Assembly: GCA_963682055.1 (NCBI GenBank)
Contig: OY821750.1
Location: forward strand, 10,356,501 to 10,420,500
DNA from: Primula veris
Lineage: Eukaryota; Streptophyta; Magnoliopsida; Ericales; Primulaceae
Length of the DNA: 64,000 nucleotides
Reading direction: 5' to 3'
Numbering within the stretch: the stretch's first letter is position 1; each line of letters starts with the position of its first letter. This document shows positions 12,500-24,499 of the stretch, in pieces. Below the pieces are notes generated by a model. The model was not told where the DNA came from. It did no database searches and saw only the letters and a program-made list of their open reading frames with translations. The position numbers and the translations under genes were made by a program.

Positions 12500-13738
12500 A
12501 TTCCACCAAAAATTTCAAATTCCGTTAATCATACAATACAACATTCCACACATTACTAAGTTCACAATCGCAATTTCACATTCCATTAAATCTCTCTAGT
12601 CGTAATTCGATAAAATTTAAATTCTCAATTCCTACTAACTCTTAGACTTACGTTATTTCACACGCCACAAGTTAACACGAATTACCGCCTTACATCATGA
12701 ATAACAATACCTTCCTTTTTCGACATGCTACATGCATATAACATTTCAATCTACTTTATTGAACGATGTTCTTCTAGTTGATTGTTTTGATAACAACAAA
12801 ATATGCAAAACATGATAAAAGCTCGTTTTGCATGATAATTATTTTATCAAGCTTTCTAAGCTTCAGAATTATAGATTACTGAAATACGAAGCCAACAGTT
12901 CAAGCAGAACCAAATTCAGAGTAAAAACGAAGGAGTTACGAGCGTTTGAAGTTTAGCGAGAAAACCGCAAAATTGCCAGAAAACGACCAATCGTTTTGGA
13001 CAAAACGACCGGTCGTTTTGGTCCAAATCTGACCCGAGAGGTCAAAAAAAGACGACCGATCGAAATAAAAATTAAAAAAAAAACGACCAATCGTTTTTCT
13101 GCAGAAAAATAATGATACAAAAACGTAAAATTCATCAACACTTGTAAATTCCTTACATGGCACATATCACACAACTTCATCATTCTAGCCCACAACATTT
13201 TTACGATCAACATCCATTCGCATATAATATTCATTCACACACAAGTTAATAATTTTGAAAACACATTACATAAGACCATCAACTTCACAATTCTCGCACT
13301 CTAATACTTCGCTATTACTTGCTATTGTAAACTTATACTTCATACACACTTTATCAATCTTCACACACATGCAAAGAACACAAAAGTGCAAGGGACAACC
13401 CCTCACGATGCGTTATCCTAAATCACCTGAGCGTCCTCGCATACTCTAGAACTCCACATCGCTAAGGTATTCCTTCACACCTATCGATGAGAGGTCCACC
13501 CACTAGTTTGGCGAGTCGGGATCAACAAGCGTCCTCATTGTCCTCAACTTGCCTCACATGTGGACTTTCCTTTCATCAACTACCACTAAATTCTAACTAT
13601 ATGTCCTAAGCTAAATGCAACCTCCCGTTTTAGAAAAAGTTTGAGTTTTTGGAAAAGTTTTGTGAAAATGATACGATGGATCTTGGTCCAATGGATACCC
13701 ATCTTCCCGTCGTCCCAAAGTATACAAGAACCTGGTTA
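12500..13738 (-). other. Gypsy leader region with gag missing
   Basis: Lies between the primer-binding site and the protease end of the pol remnant. No gag frame or CCHC knuckle is seen, so gag is deleted or fully decayed. The part at 12,975-13,100 contains repeated ACGACC..TCGTTTT motifs, including a perfect 18-bp palindrome at about 13,003-13,020. Confidence 0.6.
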
Positions 13739-13750
13739 GCTCTGATACCA
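13739..13750 (-). other. Primer-binding site of the Gypsy element
   Basis: The minus strand reads TGGTATCAGAGC, the standard sequence complementary to the 3' end of initiator tRNA-Met used by many plant LTR retrotransposons. It starts three bases inside the LTR boundary at 13,754, which fixes both the orientation of the element and the identity of the LTR as 5'. Confidence 0.9.
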
Positions 13751-13753
13751 ACT

Positions 13754-15604
13754 TATCACGCCCCGAAATAAATAAAAAAAAAACGGACATCAATGTGTGA
13801 CCTTTTGAACAAAAGGAAAATGAACCTGTTGGTACAAAATTTAACTTTTAAAGGAAAACAACTTGCGAGCTAAAGGAACAATTAAACGAATGAAATAGAA
13901 ATATTTGCCAAACGCGGCTACAAGACAAGATGGTTTTAACAGAATTATAAAAAAAGAATATCAAACGAATGTAATTTGCCCGTAGGCTACAACCTCAAAA
14001 ATGGTCTAAGTAAAAAAGAAAGCGTCTGAAAGAACCCCCGAACCCATGCGATACGTCGCTAAAGCTCCTATCCAAATATCTCAACCTAAGTTGTACCTGA
14101 AAGACAAAACTGTAACGGTGAGTCCCACGCACATACATAGACGGGGCGGCACCACACAGGATACCGTCACTCCATCCAATAAATGCAAGAACTCACAGAC
14201 AACAACTACAATAACAACGTATCAAAAGAAATGTAATAGCATCATACAACGAAATAAATTAAGTAACTCCACACACATCTATAACACGCATGGACCTCTC
14301 ATGCCACCTACCCCAGTCCGTAAGGTAGGCCATTCCCTATACCCCTTGGCTCGTCTTATGCCCCCGGTATAGGGAGAGACATAGACCATTGCCAACATAT
14401 AAATATTTAAAGTGCACACTTGGACCTCTCACGCCACTCGCCCCAGTCTGTAAGACGAGTCATTCCATATACCCCTCGGCTCGTCTTATGTCCCCGGTAT
14501 AGGGAGAGACATAGCCCATTGCCAACATATAAATATTTAAAGTGCACACTTGGACCTCTCACGCCACTCGCCCCAGTCCGTAAGACTAGTCATTCCCTAT
14601 ACCCCTCGGCTCGTCTTATGTCCCCGGTATAGGGAGAGACATAGACCATTGCTAATAAATAAAACTCAAGGCCTCGGCCAATAATATTATACTATTCAAT
14701 TATCACAATTCCCAATAAAATCACATTCTCAAAATACTAGCATTCCCAAATGTCACATTATCGCAATTCAACAAAACACATAAGCATAGGTAATAGAATC
14801 ACAACTAGCCAAACAAGTCCAACAACATAAAATCTCATTCAGGCATTTTAACAAACACCTTATATGCATAAACTACAACTCATCTTTATTCAACATAAAT
14901 TTACCCAATTTCATCAACAACTATAATAACATATAACAACTCATAAAAACACACAAACTTATCTATATTCTCATTAATTCGAAATTCATATGTCTAAATT
15001 CCCAATTCTCAAATTCAATTAAGTGAACCAAAAGAGAAACACATAAAACCCAATTAACAATTTAATAGAATATAATTGAGATAAAAGAAAAACCCCCAAA
15101 TTTTAAAAACGTAAGATCTAACCCTAACGTACACCTCCGTCCAGTCGCAATGGATAACCCCCGTTAACTTAGTTCGTAGAGGAGATGCTTCCGGTAAAAA
15201 CTCGCTAATGGTGGTTTCTTCTTCTTCTTCCTAAGCTTTGGAACCTCTCTTTTCTCTCTTTTTGGTTTTCTGTTTTGAAAAGTGGGATGAAAAGTGTTTT
15301 ACGTGAAACTGTTTTGAGAGAGTTTGGGGAAGCGAACTATTTGATTTCCAAAGTTCTAAAAGTTAACTCATAAACAAAACTATTATTTTACTGCTCTAAA
15401 ATAACAAATCTTTATAAACAAAGCTATTGGGTCCTTCTTATTTATAAAATTAGTAAAAGGTTTTAAAAATAAAGTTTTTCGGAAGAGTTTCGGTTTTTGG
15501 CTAAAAATTAGTAGAGTGGCCGGTTTTTGGTAAAAGTTTTATAAAACGTTTTTGGATAAATTTAATCGTAAATAAAACCATTTATAAAAATCCGGGATGT
15601 TACA
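13754..15604 (-). mobile_element. 5' LTR of the Gypsy element (1.85 kb)
   Basis: On the minus strand it begins TGTAACATCCCG and ends GGGGCGTGATA next to the primer-binding site. The last bases are mutated from the expected GTGTGACA, judging by the relative at 26,463-26,872, which keeps TGTCACACCCC in that place. It contains a 130-bp tandem triplication (14,291-14,660). No matching 3' LTR lies directly left of the truncated integrase. Confidence 0.85.
14291..14660. repeat. Three tandem copies of a 130-bp unit inside the LTR
   Basis: The units start at 14,291, 14,421 and 14,551 with TGGACCTCTC. Each contains GGTATAGGGAGAGACATAG and ACATATAAATATTTAAAGTG. They are nearly identical, so the amplification is more recent than most of the decay in the element. 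They are absent from the related LTR at 26,463. Confidence 0.9.
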
Positions 15605-15954
15605 TAAATATTGTTAGCAACTAGTAATAAGGAGCCTTAATTATTTTAAGTAATTTAGGTTATATATGGAATTGAAGAGTCTGAGGAAAGAAACAGTAGA
15701 AACTTAAAAGTCTGCCTTTAATTTTATAACGTATCCACCTTACTATCATTCAGTACCATTCCTTTATATACAAGCATATACAGAGAAGGTTTAGACATAG
15801 TTCTAGCATTGGTTTATTAACTCTATATATACATATATCTACGTACAAGAAGAGGAAGAAGTGCAAAGAGAGTATATACAATCAGAGAGAGAGAAGGCTA
15901 AATATCATTCCGGGTCCTTTTCCCTTCATCTAGGTAACCACCAATTCATATCAT
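15605..15954. other. Sequence between the Gypsy LTR and the CACTA element
   Basis: No coding region. It has a TATA-like run (CTATATATAC near 15,821) followed by purine-rich sequence with GAGAGAGA. It could be an interrupted promoter/leader or part of another retroelement into which the CACTA element inserted. Confidence 0.35.
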
Positions 15955-16016
15955 CACTACAACAGTTAGGTTGTTTAGTGACGAAAAAAGTAGTCACAAA
16001 AGACAAGATTTGGTCA

Positions 16017-16165
16017 CTTAAAGTGTCTACAATGACGACATATTCCCGTCACAGCACCGTCACTAAATTGTGGACACTAAAACCATTTTAGTGACGACAA
16101 ATTCTCGTCATAGCACCGTCACTAAATTGTGGACACTAAAACCATTTTAGTGACGACAAATGAGT
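16017..16165. repeat. Subterminal direct repeats of the CACTA element
   Basis: A ~60-bp unit containing GTGACGACA, CGTCACTAAATTGTGGACAC and TAAAACCATTT occurs twice in tandem, with a partial third. Repeated subterminal motifs are the binding sites of TnpA-type proteins in known CACTA elements. That function is inferred here. Confidence 0.75.
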
Positions 16166-16384
16166 TCATCACTAACCATTAATCTTTACTAACAGAAAAA
16201 CCTCGTCACTAAACAGTCAAATTCGGACACTGTCGGACTATTTTTCCGAACACAAAACAATCTCAGTTGGTGGTCCAAACAATACTTCACATATCTGTTT
16301 TATTATAACAAAATAACTAATATTGGATAATTAAACCGAAAGAACAAACCATCATGCCAACGTTTGAATTTTACAAACATGTCA

Positions 16385-16505
16385 TATTTCAGAATTCAAC
16401 ATTACCATAATGAAGATACAATGGCTATTATATTTCAGAATTCATTATTACCATAATGAACATACAATGGCTATTATATTTCCGAATTCAACATTACCAT
16501 CAACC
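16385..16505. repeat. Tandem ~58-bp repeats in the CACTA element
   Basis: Units containing ATATTTCAGAATTCA and ACATTACCATAATGAA..ATACAATGGCT occur two and a half times. They lie left of the transposase gene, in its 3' flank. No coding content. Confidence 0.7.
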
Positions 16506-17317
16506 ATGTTAATAGCAAAATCACCAAATCAGTGTTATTACAAGAATTCATGAGTACATCGCTTATTAATAGCAAAATGAGAATATAAGTGTATCATCAA
16601 CCCTGGCAACAACTTTGTTGCATGATAATCATGATCAACACTTCTTTTTCAATCCATTTCGACTTCAGCACAAACTAAACATTTGATTTGCTATACCAGC
16701 TACTCTTCTAAACCTGCCCACATGTTTAACAAAGGAAACATAAATTCAGCAAAAATGAATATATACCTAGTAAATCAGCAGCCCATTTTATGTTTCATTA
16801 TATTTCTGATTTACATTGACTTACATTTTCCACTAACCAGGTACATTAATATACCATGTTAAGTACATCCATTCATATTCTTCCTAAAAGCTATATGATA
16901 TCACCTATTTAATCAGGCATAAAGTTATCTTCCGAGATTACTTCTAACCGTAAAACAGGTTAACACCTTGCGTTGTTATAAAACATGTAAAATATTATAA
17001 GTACCACTTAAAAGCATTTATATTCCCACCCTCATCAAAAGGTAACTTCATACTTATATAATGTAAACAAGACCCGCTCACCTATAATTAACTTGCTCAC
17101 CATCACTTTATGCACCAAAAGTTAAGATACAATCATGGTTGCCATTTACCAGCTAGACTTACACCACGCTTTTCACATGAAGGATACAAACACGCATTTG
17201 GATTATAAAATAGCAACGCCAAATCAGCATAACAAAATCACTTCTAAATCATAGCGCTATTGAATCATGTACTTACTCTCCCCAATAGCTCCTGCCGAAT
17301 GGAAGAAAGTGGGGAAT

Positions 17318-18884
17318 TCATTTTTCTCTTAACTTTGCTGAAAAATCCGCTTGTTGAGCTTCCATCAATTCCAACCTTTCAGCCATCGCTGCATTCTTTC
17401 TTTCAGCCACTTCAGCTCGTTTAACTGCCTCATGAGCTTCTCTTTCTAAATCTACATGAGTACATTTACCTTTGATCGAGGTTGTAGTCTTTGGTCCGTG
17501 TCCTAGGCCACAAACATACCTAGTTTTTCTTCCAAATGTCAGCATAGACAACTCCTCATCTGTGAGGATAATCCCTTCCGAAGCTGCATTAGTCTTATGC
17601 TTCTTTAAGTTCTCCTACAATGACCACAAAGTTTTAAGATATAAACAATCACCATGTAGTTGGCCATAAATAAAGAAAAAAAAAAGTACAATCTTACATG
17701 AAAATCCTTAGCAGTTTCAGTCACCCAAGTACCATCATCCCTTTGATGAGTGCTCTGATAAAGCTCATCAAATTCAAGTTCCTTTTGTGTGTCACAATTT
17801 CGCTGAAAAATCAAACAAAAATTAATTCGAAATGAGTACAAAATATCTTTGTAATGTTGACCTTTCAAATGACCCAAAATAACGTTTAAACCCTTAATTG
17901 CTAACAAGTTTTACCTTATCGTGTCTGATCTTTGAAAAAGCCTTTGTTCCGGCTATATGTGGATTTCTTAGTTTTGCTCTGTTCTTCTTGTTTATTTCAC
18001 TTCTATCCTAATATAACACGGGTTTAGTAAAATAAAGCAAAATAAATTTAAAACATAGTAATAACCAAAGCTACTCATTGGTACCTTAAACTTTGGAGTG
18101 GTGAACAAATGGCAAATATACATCCAATCTGCCTTTTTATACCCTCAGGTGGATTTGAAAGTGCTGAAACGATGGTTCGATACTCCAAGAATTTATCATG
18201 CAGATTAAAGCGCCAAGTATTATACCGTCTTGCCATCGAATGCTTGACGGATTCAATAACTCTGTCCTCTTCACTGAATAGAAACTTGTCCTGATAAAAA
18301 AAACATAACATTCATATTGATGAAGCTAATGAATAAAGTTTTTTTTGTTACTGTATTCGTTGGCTACCACTTTGAGATGCATGTTACTATATTCCACAAT
18401 GGCATACCATCACACAATGTGCAAAGAAAAGCTACCTAATAAATAAATTTAGTATAGCCAAGAATGCATAGATCAACTACTTACACGAAGCCGGCTCATT
18501 ATGGTATCCTTTATCTCATGACTAATAGAAACCCAATAAACTGCTTGAAGTGGCGCAATTTGTCGAACAAGAACTCCAATTTCAGTGGTAAACATGTTGG
18601 AGTGCTCACCGACTGCTCTATTGACATGTCTTGGAAATAGGATCTCAAACTTGTTCCCACGTTCGAGTGTCTTAGCTAACTCAATGCCTTTAGTCTTTCC
18701 ACGCTTTTTCCTGGGTTTGGAACATCCTAAAAAGAGTGTTACGCCATATATTAGAAATAAGAAAGAAAATATGATTGAAAATACTTTTTTATACAAAATG
18801 TCAAGAGCAAAAGTCGAATCACTTACCAATAATACCAACATCAGGAAGTGGAGAAATTTGAGTGTTTGTGGATCCGCAAAAGCC
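17318..18884 (-). pseudogene. CACTA TnpA-like transposase (Transposase_24 / Ptta-En/Spm type), frameshifted
   Basis: Exons on the minus strand in order, each with GT-AG boundaries: 18,884-~18,827 (ending ...PDVGIIG), 18,726-18,485 (KPRKKRGKTKG; MFTTEIGVLVRQIAPLQ), 18,290-18,085, 18,007-17,915 (INKKNRAKLRNPH), 17,802-17,698 (ELYQSTHQRDDGTWV) and 17,614-17,318 (LTFGRKTRYVCGLGHGP, then a coiled-coil-like Ala/Glu-rich tail, KLREK, stop). These match the known order of conserved blocks in plant Ptta/En/Spm proteins. The exon at 18,290-18,085 has a one-base deletion near 18,150: before it the frame reads LSNPPEG, after it the conserved DWMYICHLFTTPKFK is in another frame. The exon is 206 bp where 207 would be in frame. 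The gene is therefore probably inactive. Coding exons further upstream are uncertain. Confidence 0.85.
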
Positions 18885-18994
18885 TAAAACAAAACTCTTC
18901 TATATTAGAACTTTTTGATAAAAAACCATATATCAATTAAAATAATAGGAAATAAACTATCATAGCACTACAACCATTTGCATTCTTTGATGTT

Positions 18995-20400
18995 TCAACT
19001 TGAACAGAAAACAAGCTTTCATGGCAACCCCTCATATCGTGCAAATCCTGTAAGAAGTAATTTCAGTACATGACACGACATTTACAAATTTACATAAGAC
19101 CACTAGGAGTGAAACTGACCTTCTTAAGGCTAGGGAGAAGAGAATTGTTTTCCATATTTTGACTAGGATCATGATAGGTAGCTTCAAAGCCTGACGAATA
19201 GTGAATAAATTTACCAAACATGACACTAATACACCACACTAATAAATTATTAGTACTTATAGCATGAAATAATATATCATCAACAATAATAAGAAATAAG
19301 CTATCGTTGTAGTTCAATACCATATATGTTTTTTTTATGTAGCAGCTCGATCGAAAAAAAAGTTGTCACGACAATCCCGTATATCTTGCTTGTGCTGCAA
19401 GTAGTAATTCCAATACGTAACTTATATAAATGCAGTTTTACAGAACTTTACTATGAGTGAAAACTAACCTTCATAGGCCTAGAGCGAAGAATGTTATCTT
19501 CAATATTTTGACTAAGATCATGATAGTCAGACTCAAACCATGTCAAATGGGTAATTAACTTATCAAATATGACATTTATACATCAGATTAATAAATTAAA
19601 AGCAACATACAATAGGAAATAAGATACCATACAAGACGGTAAGAAATAAGCTATCAATTAAAGTTCAATACCATGTACGTTGTTTAATGTAGCTGCTCGA
19701 TCGGAAAACAAGTTGTTACGACGATACCACATATCTTGCACGTTCTGCAAGGAGTGTATTTCAATTAATAGAACATATATGCAGTTTTATAAAACATTAC
19801 ATAAATTAAAATCGACCTTCATAGGTATAGAGAGAGGTGTATTATTTTCGTTTGATTGATGGATAGCCTCCAACCCTGTCCAATGATTAACTAACTTATA
19901 AAACATGACATACAACATGACAACATTAAACATTACACATCAAAAAACATGCTCTAACATGTCCCTTGATTACTTTTCATATTGGGAAGTTGATCTCTTT
20001 TATTATCAATTTGAGCAACGCTATTTTTCAAAGTTGAAACCTGGCCGACCTTCCTAGGCCCAGGGACAATACCATTCACTTCAATACTTCGACCAGGACA
20101 ATGTTGGATAGCCTCCAAATATGTTACGTGGGGTAAGAATCGTCACAGGGGACACATAAACATGACATTGATGATTAATACAAGTTGTTAAGCAAGCTCT
20201 TACCAGTCCATTGATTACTTCTCATCACATAAAATTGATCTCTCTCATTACCAGTTTCACCTATAAAGTTTTTTGAAGTTGAAATCTCGCCTACCTTCCT
20301 AGGCCTCGAGACAGAAGCATTTCATTCAATATTTTCCCCTACCCTTTGTTTGCTTCTCATCATAGGAGGCTAAGCCTTTTCGTTACCTGCTTCAAAAGTA
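18995..20400 (-). repeat. Tandemly repeated exon-like segments in the CACTA gene
   Basis: Two alternating exon-like blocks recur on the minus strand. One encodes variants of a ~25-residue segment ending in RPMKV or PRKVG (near 19,116, 19,467, 19,814, 20,047 and 20,294). The other encodes variants of QDMWYRRNNLFSDRAAT (near 19,010, 19,341 and 19,691). Some copies carry stops, for example after RAAT at 19,341. This looks like internal exon amplification in the 5' part of the transposase gene. Confidence 0.65.
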
Positions 20401-22073
20401 TTATGTTATCACATTTTTTGTTAACAAAATTCTTAACTTATGGTTTTGTTTCTTAGTTTTGCAACAATTTAAATTTTTTTGACAAAAGAAACAAGAGACA
20501 ACTCAAGATATAATGAAATAAATTATTCAAGGTTGAAACCAGAATTTGTTACCAGATTCTCGATAACTTCTCATCTCACAAACTCGTCGGGTGACTTTTG
20601 ATATAATCTTCTCGGATTTACCATGCTTTATATTTGGCGAAACCATCTCTAAAACCTACAAGAGGCTGCACAGTGGCCTAAAAAGTACGAGAATTTCATA
20701 TAATGAAAAGAAAATGTAAATACGAAACAAAAAGTACACAAAACATTAATGAAAAACATCAGTTTCAAGCAAATATAAAATTCAAATATTGTAACTATCA
20801 CTACTACCAAGAATGTCAGCGGAGATGGAAATCGGAAAACTATGCAGAGGGTCACCTTTTGCCCTACTATTTTGTGTATCATAAGAATGAAGATTAACTC
20901 GTACAAATAATACTGAGGGATGTTGACATTTAAAATATGTGTTCATACTATTCATCAATATATAAATACATATGCACACAGTAATCCAGCTACATATTAT
21001 GTCGCAAATATCATACTAATATATAAATGGAAACATGGAGTTGTTATTTTTGTAATCAAACACGAATAGATAGCACTATTCACTAACTAAGTATATTAAC
21101 CTACACATCCTATAACACCTTTTGACTTTATTTAGGCGTTTTAGTTTAAATACAAGTATCTTATTATATAAGAATAAGAAAATAACAAGTTCTTCCACCA
21201 TAAACTACTAATGTTTAAGGATAACCAAATCACTTCGGTTTACAAAGAAAAATAACACGAAACTCCAAATTCCGTTTGAAGGTAATATTCCTCCAACATA
21301 AAGTATTCCTACTTTTTGATGTATAAATTTTGGTATCAAGGTGGTGTCTCTTTCCCAAAAAAAATTGTGGTGTTTTAACATTGTGGAATTTCAAGGACAT
21401 AGAAATGAGGAATAAGATTTCTTTATTCGATTAAAAATGATAATTTCAATGACATTCGTATTATAGAATGTTTAATGTGATGTTATATATAACAAATAAG
21501 GTTATTATAATGAGTATATCAATCTGAAGTGATGGTGAATTTTATTATAGTTATAACAAAATGGTTCAGTTTTGCAAGTTTCTAACCATTTTAAGCCACA
21601 AATTTCAGCTTATAAGCTCTTAATACAATCCAATTTTTATGCTGGTAACAAACTTAAAAACAAAGCTTAAAAGTTGCAAATCAAACATTCTAATTATTTA
21701 CTTCTAATAAGTTGTTAATGCAATAATTAATCATGTGATGGTATACAAACGAAATCAAAATATTCTACAATTAGATGAATAGATTCATCAATGAAAATAA
21801 TATTAATTAATGATTTGAGCTAATTAACAAACTAAGTATGTAACCAAATTTGACATAAGTTAGGCACATGGGCAGAGATTGAGCTTCATATTTACCAAAA
21901 TGAGCTTAATATACATCATACACTATATATATAACCAAGTTTGACATAGAATCTAATACATAAACACCAATTAATAACAAAATTCATTACAAAAACACAT
22001 AAACAAGCAATAATTAACATTATTGAAGATGAATTTACATTATTAAAGATAAAACGAAATATAAATTACATAC

Positions 22074-22250
22074 CAATCGAGCTAGGGTTTCTGTAGATGT
22101 GGATGAGGATCGAGATTATAAAGATAACACACACGATGACCGTGTATTGTGGATCTCCGTCGTCTTCACGGTGGATCTCTGACGATCTTAAATGTGGAGC
22201 TTCGGGAGGAGAGATAAGCTCTGAGGAGAGAAAGAGGAATGTTTAAATAA
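22074..22250 (-). promoter_or_regulatory. Probable 5' leader exon and promoter side of the CACTA gene
   Basis: On the minus strand a CT-rich leader is followed by AAACCCTAGCTCGATTG and then a consensus donor GTATGT at 22,073-22,068. This is the typical look of a plant untranslated first exon. It lies just inside the right terminal repeat, where CACTA transcripts usually begin. Inferred, with no transcript evidence. Confidence 0.5.
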
Positions 22251-22503
22251 GTACGACTACGCTCGCTCGTGTAAATTTTTAAGTTTTAATTATGACAATT
22301 TCTAATAATAATAATAGGGAGAATAACTAAATTCACACGGACCTTAATTGTGTCCATATTAATTAGTAAAACTAAAAACCTTGCAACTATATCATAAACA
22401 TATTAATTAGTGACCTAAAATAACTTTTATCACTAAAAAGACACACATTTAGTGATCACATCAAATAAGTTGGTCATTATATACCATAATTGTTGTAGTG
22501 CAT

Positions 22504-23440
22504 CTATGTTATAGCTTCATGTTAGGATAATAAAGTTATGTAATCGGTTTAAGGATAATATAGGATTTGACAATAAAATTTATACACCAGAAGCATGCAC
22601 ATATTATTATACATCATGTTGGATGTCTTGACTTCCAGAGTGTTTCTAGGAATTTAGTTACATGAGTAGTAGTATAAGAGCCTTGATGGATTATTGTGGC
22701 TATTTAGATACATTTATTCATAGCTATACATGTGTTCTTATAGTTACTGGTAGTTGTGAAAGTTAAGTGAGTTAGGGCCATAGATTGAATGATATGATAT
22801 ACTAGGAGCACGTATTCAACAAATTATCATTATTATTTTGCTTATAGTTTTGTGTTGTAACCTGATGTGTTAAATCATGTAGTTACCTTATGGATTATTT
22901 TAAGTAATCTTAGTTCCGGAGTTGGGTTATTTAAGTTTAACTTAAAGTACTTTTTGAATAGGAGTCTGTTATTGCAAATTAGTAGTTGGGTTCTAGTTAT
23001 ACATTTCTCAAACTTAAGAATTAAAGTTATTTAGTTGGCAGACTTAAGTTGTATTACTACATGTCAAATATAATTCATTAAATGAGTTTCTAGGAATGTT
23101 TGGATGGTAGTTCATATTTGAGTCGTTAAGTTGGCTTTGATAAAATTGTTTATGGATAGTTATCGTAACATATTTGCAGGTCTTTCTTTAATGGTTCTGT
23201 TATAGAAGTGTTTCGGGTTTTTCAACCTGAGTCAGGTGAGTGGTCTTGTCTTACTATTATAAAATCACACCATGTATTTGACAAAAAGTTTCAGGCCTTT
23301 GCCATTATTTCAGTATTAAATATATGTGTAAAAAAATGTTTTTATATCAGCTGTGCAAACAAAAAGGAGAAAATAAATGATTATATAGAGGTTCTGTATA
23401 AAGTTTTGAAGAGTATTTTATCTTATGAATTGTATTTGGA
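22504..23440. other. AT-rich gap right of the CACTA element
   Basis: No gene, RNA or repeat boundary can be supported. It may belong to the same older element as 23,440-24,240, split by the CACTA insertion, but no direct match proves this. Confidence 0.35.
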
Positions 23441-24240
23441 CCATGAGTAAAAGTTCAACAGAGAATCCCCTAATAAGGAGAAGTGGGTGACGTTGGCAAC
23501 TAAACGAATGAGTTTAGTTCTCAACGTTTAAGTTAACGATTGTACATAGTTTCGTTAACCGGAACGTTTTAAGGAATAGACTCGGCTGTCATGCTGCGGT
23601 GACCTTAATTACGTAGTGCACGTATGGTTTATACACCTGAGAAAAAGATAGATCGATGGTAAAGAGATTGAGTAAGTCAATCGGGCTTGGTACCCTAAGA
23701 TATAAATACTATCATACTTGCTTTTATTATAATAAGAAAGGAAAGAGATTATCATGTTTCTTGCCGTTGTTTAAAGAATTTTACCTTATTATATGATGGG
23801 AAGTTTTATATAAATCAAATATCTGTTTTTAAACAAAGAAAAGAAACGAAAACCTATTTTAGACTCAAACTATTATTGACTTGTCACTCATTGAGCTCGT
23901 TTATCTCACCCCTCCCATTTTAAATGTTTTCAGGTAAGCAAGAAGTTTATTATAGTTGAAATCGAGTCAATTGGGAACCAGACCTGACAGACCTTATAGG
24001 AGTTGTGTTTAGTATTTTTCCGATGCGATTCGATTTTCTTTGTAGTTTATAAGTTTGTTAAATTACGGTGTAAGGAACCTATATTTCGAGGTGTTATTTA
24101 ATAAAGGTTAGATAGCAATTTGAGTATATTTAAGGAGTAATTTATTAACATTTTAAAGTTAGCCTTTGTTTACCACGTACCGCCACACATGTTATTCGGC
24201 CGTGTTACTCCCAAATTGTGTCTGGAATGTTACGCTCAAA
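23440..24240 (+). mobile_element. LTR-retrotransposon remnant, plus orientation
   Basis: The stretch at about 24,150-24,215 (TTTACCACGTACCGCCACAC) is the reverse complement of 27,245-27,310, which lies beside a Gypsy LTR. Together with the non-coding, moderately GC-rich text before it, this suggests LTR or 3' untranslated sequence from a related Gypsy element in opposite orientation. No coding frame remains. Confidence 0.4.
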
Positions 24241-24499
24241 GGAGGACGGAACTCATTTTCACATGCAATATCAACCTCTTCGTCATTGATTCTGTAAATG
24301 GTGTTTCGTAATGATGATACTTCATGAGGAAAAAAAAACCATGATATATGAATTTATAAACACAACATAGTAAAATATATAAATTGAAAAAAAAAACTAC
24401 TAAAACCACATATTCTTGAATCTCCAAGTAATTGAGAAAAATGTAATTATAAGCCGCGGCATACTCTTTTAAATCATCAAATGGTATTTTCTTGGAATT

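Larger units (their letters stand above)
15955..22500 (-). mobile_element. CACTA (En/Spm, CMC) DNA transposon, 6.5 kb
   Basis: The terminal inverted repeats begin CACTACAACAGTTA on the left and CACTACAACAATTA on the complement of the right. The 3-bp direct repeat CAT flanks it (15,952-15,954 and 22,501-22,503), as for CACTA elements. Subterminal TTTAGTGAC/GTCACTAA motifs are repeated at both ends, another family hallmark. Inside is one minus-strand gene related to the TnpA-type Transposase_24 family. No TnpD-type (Transposase_21) gene is visible within the element, so it is probably non-autonomous. Confidence 0.9.
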
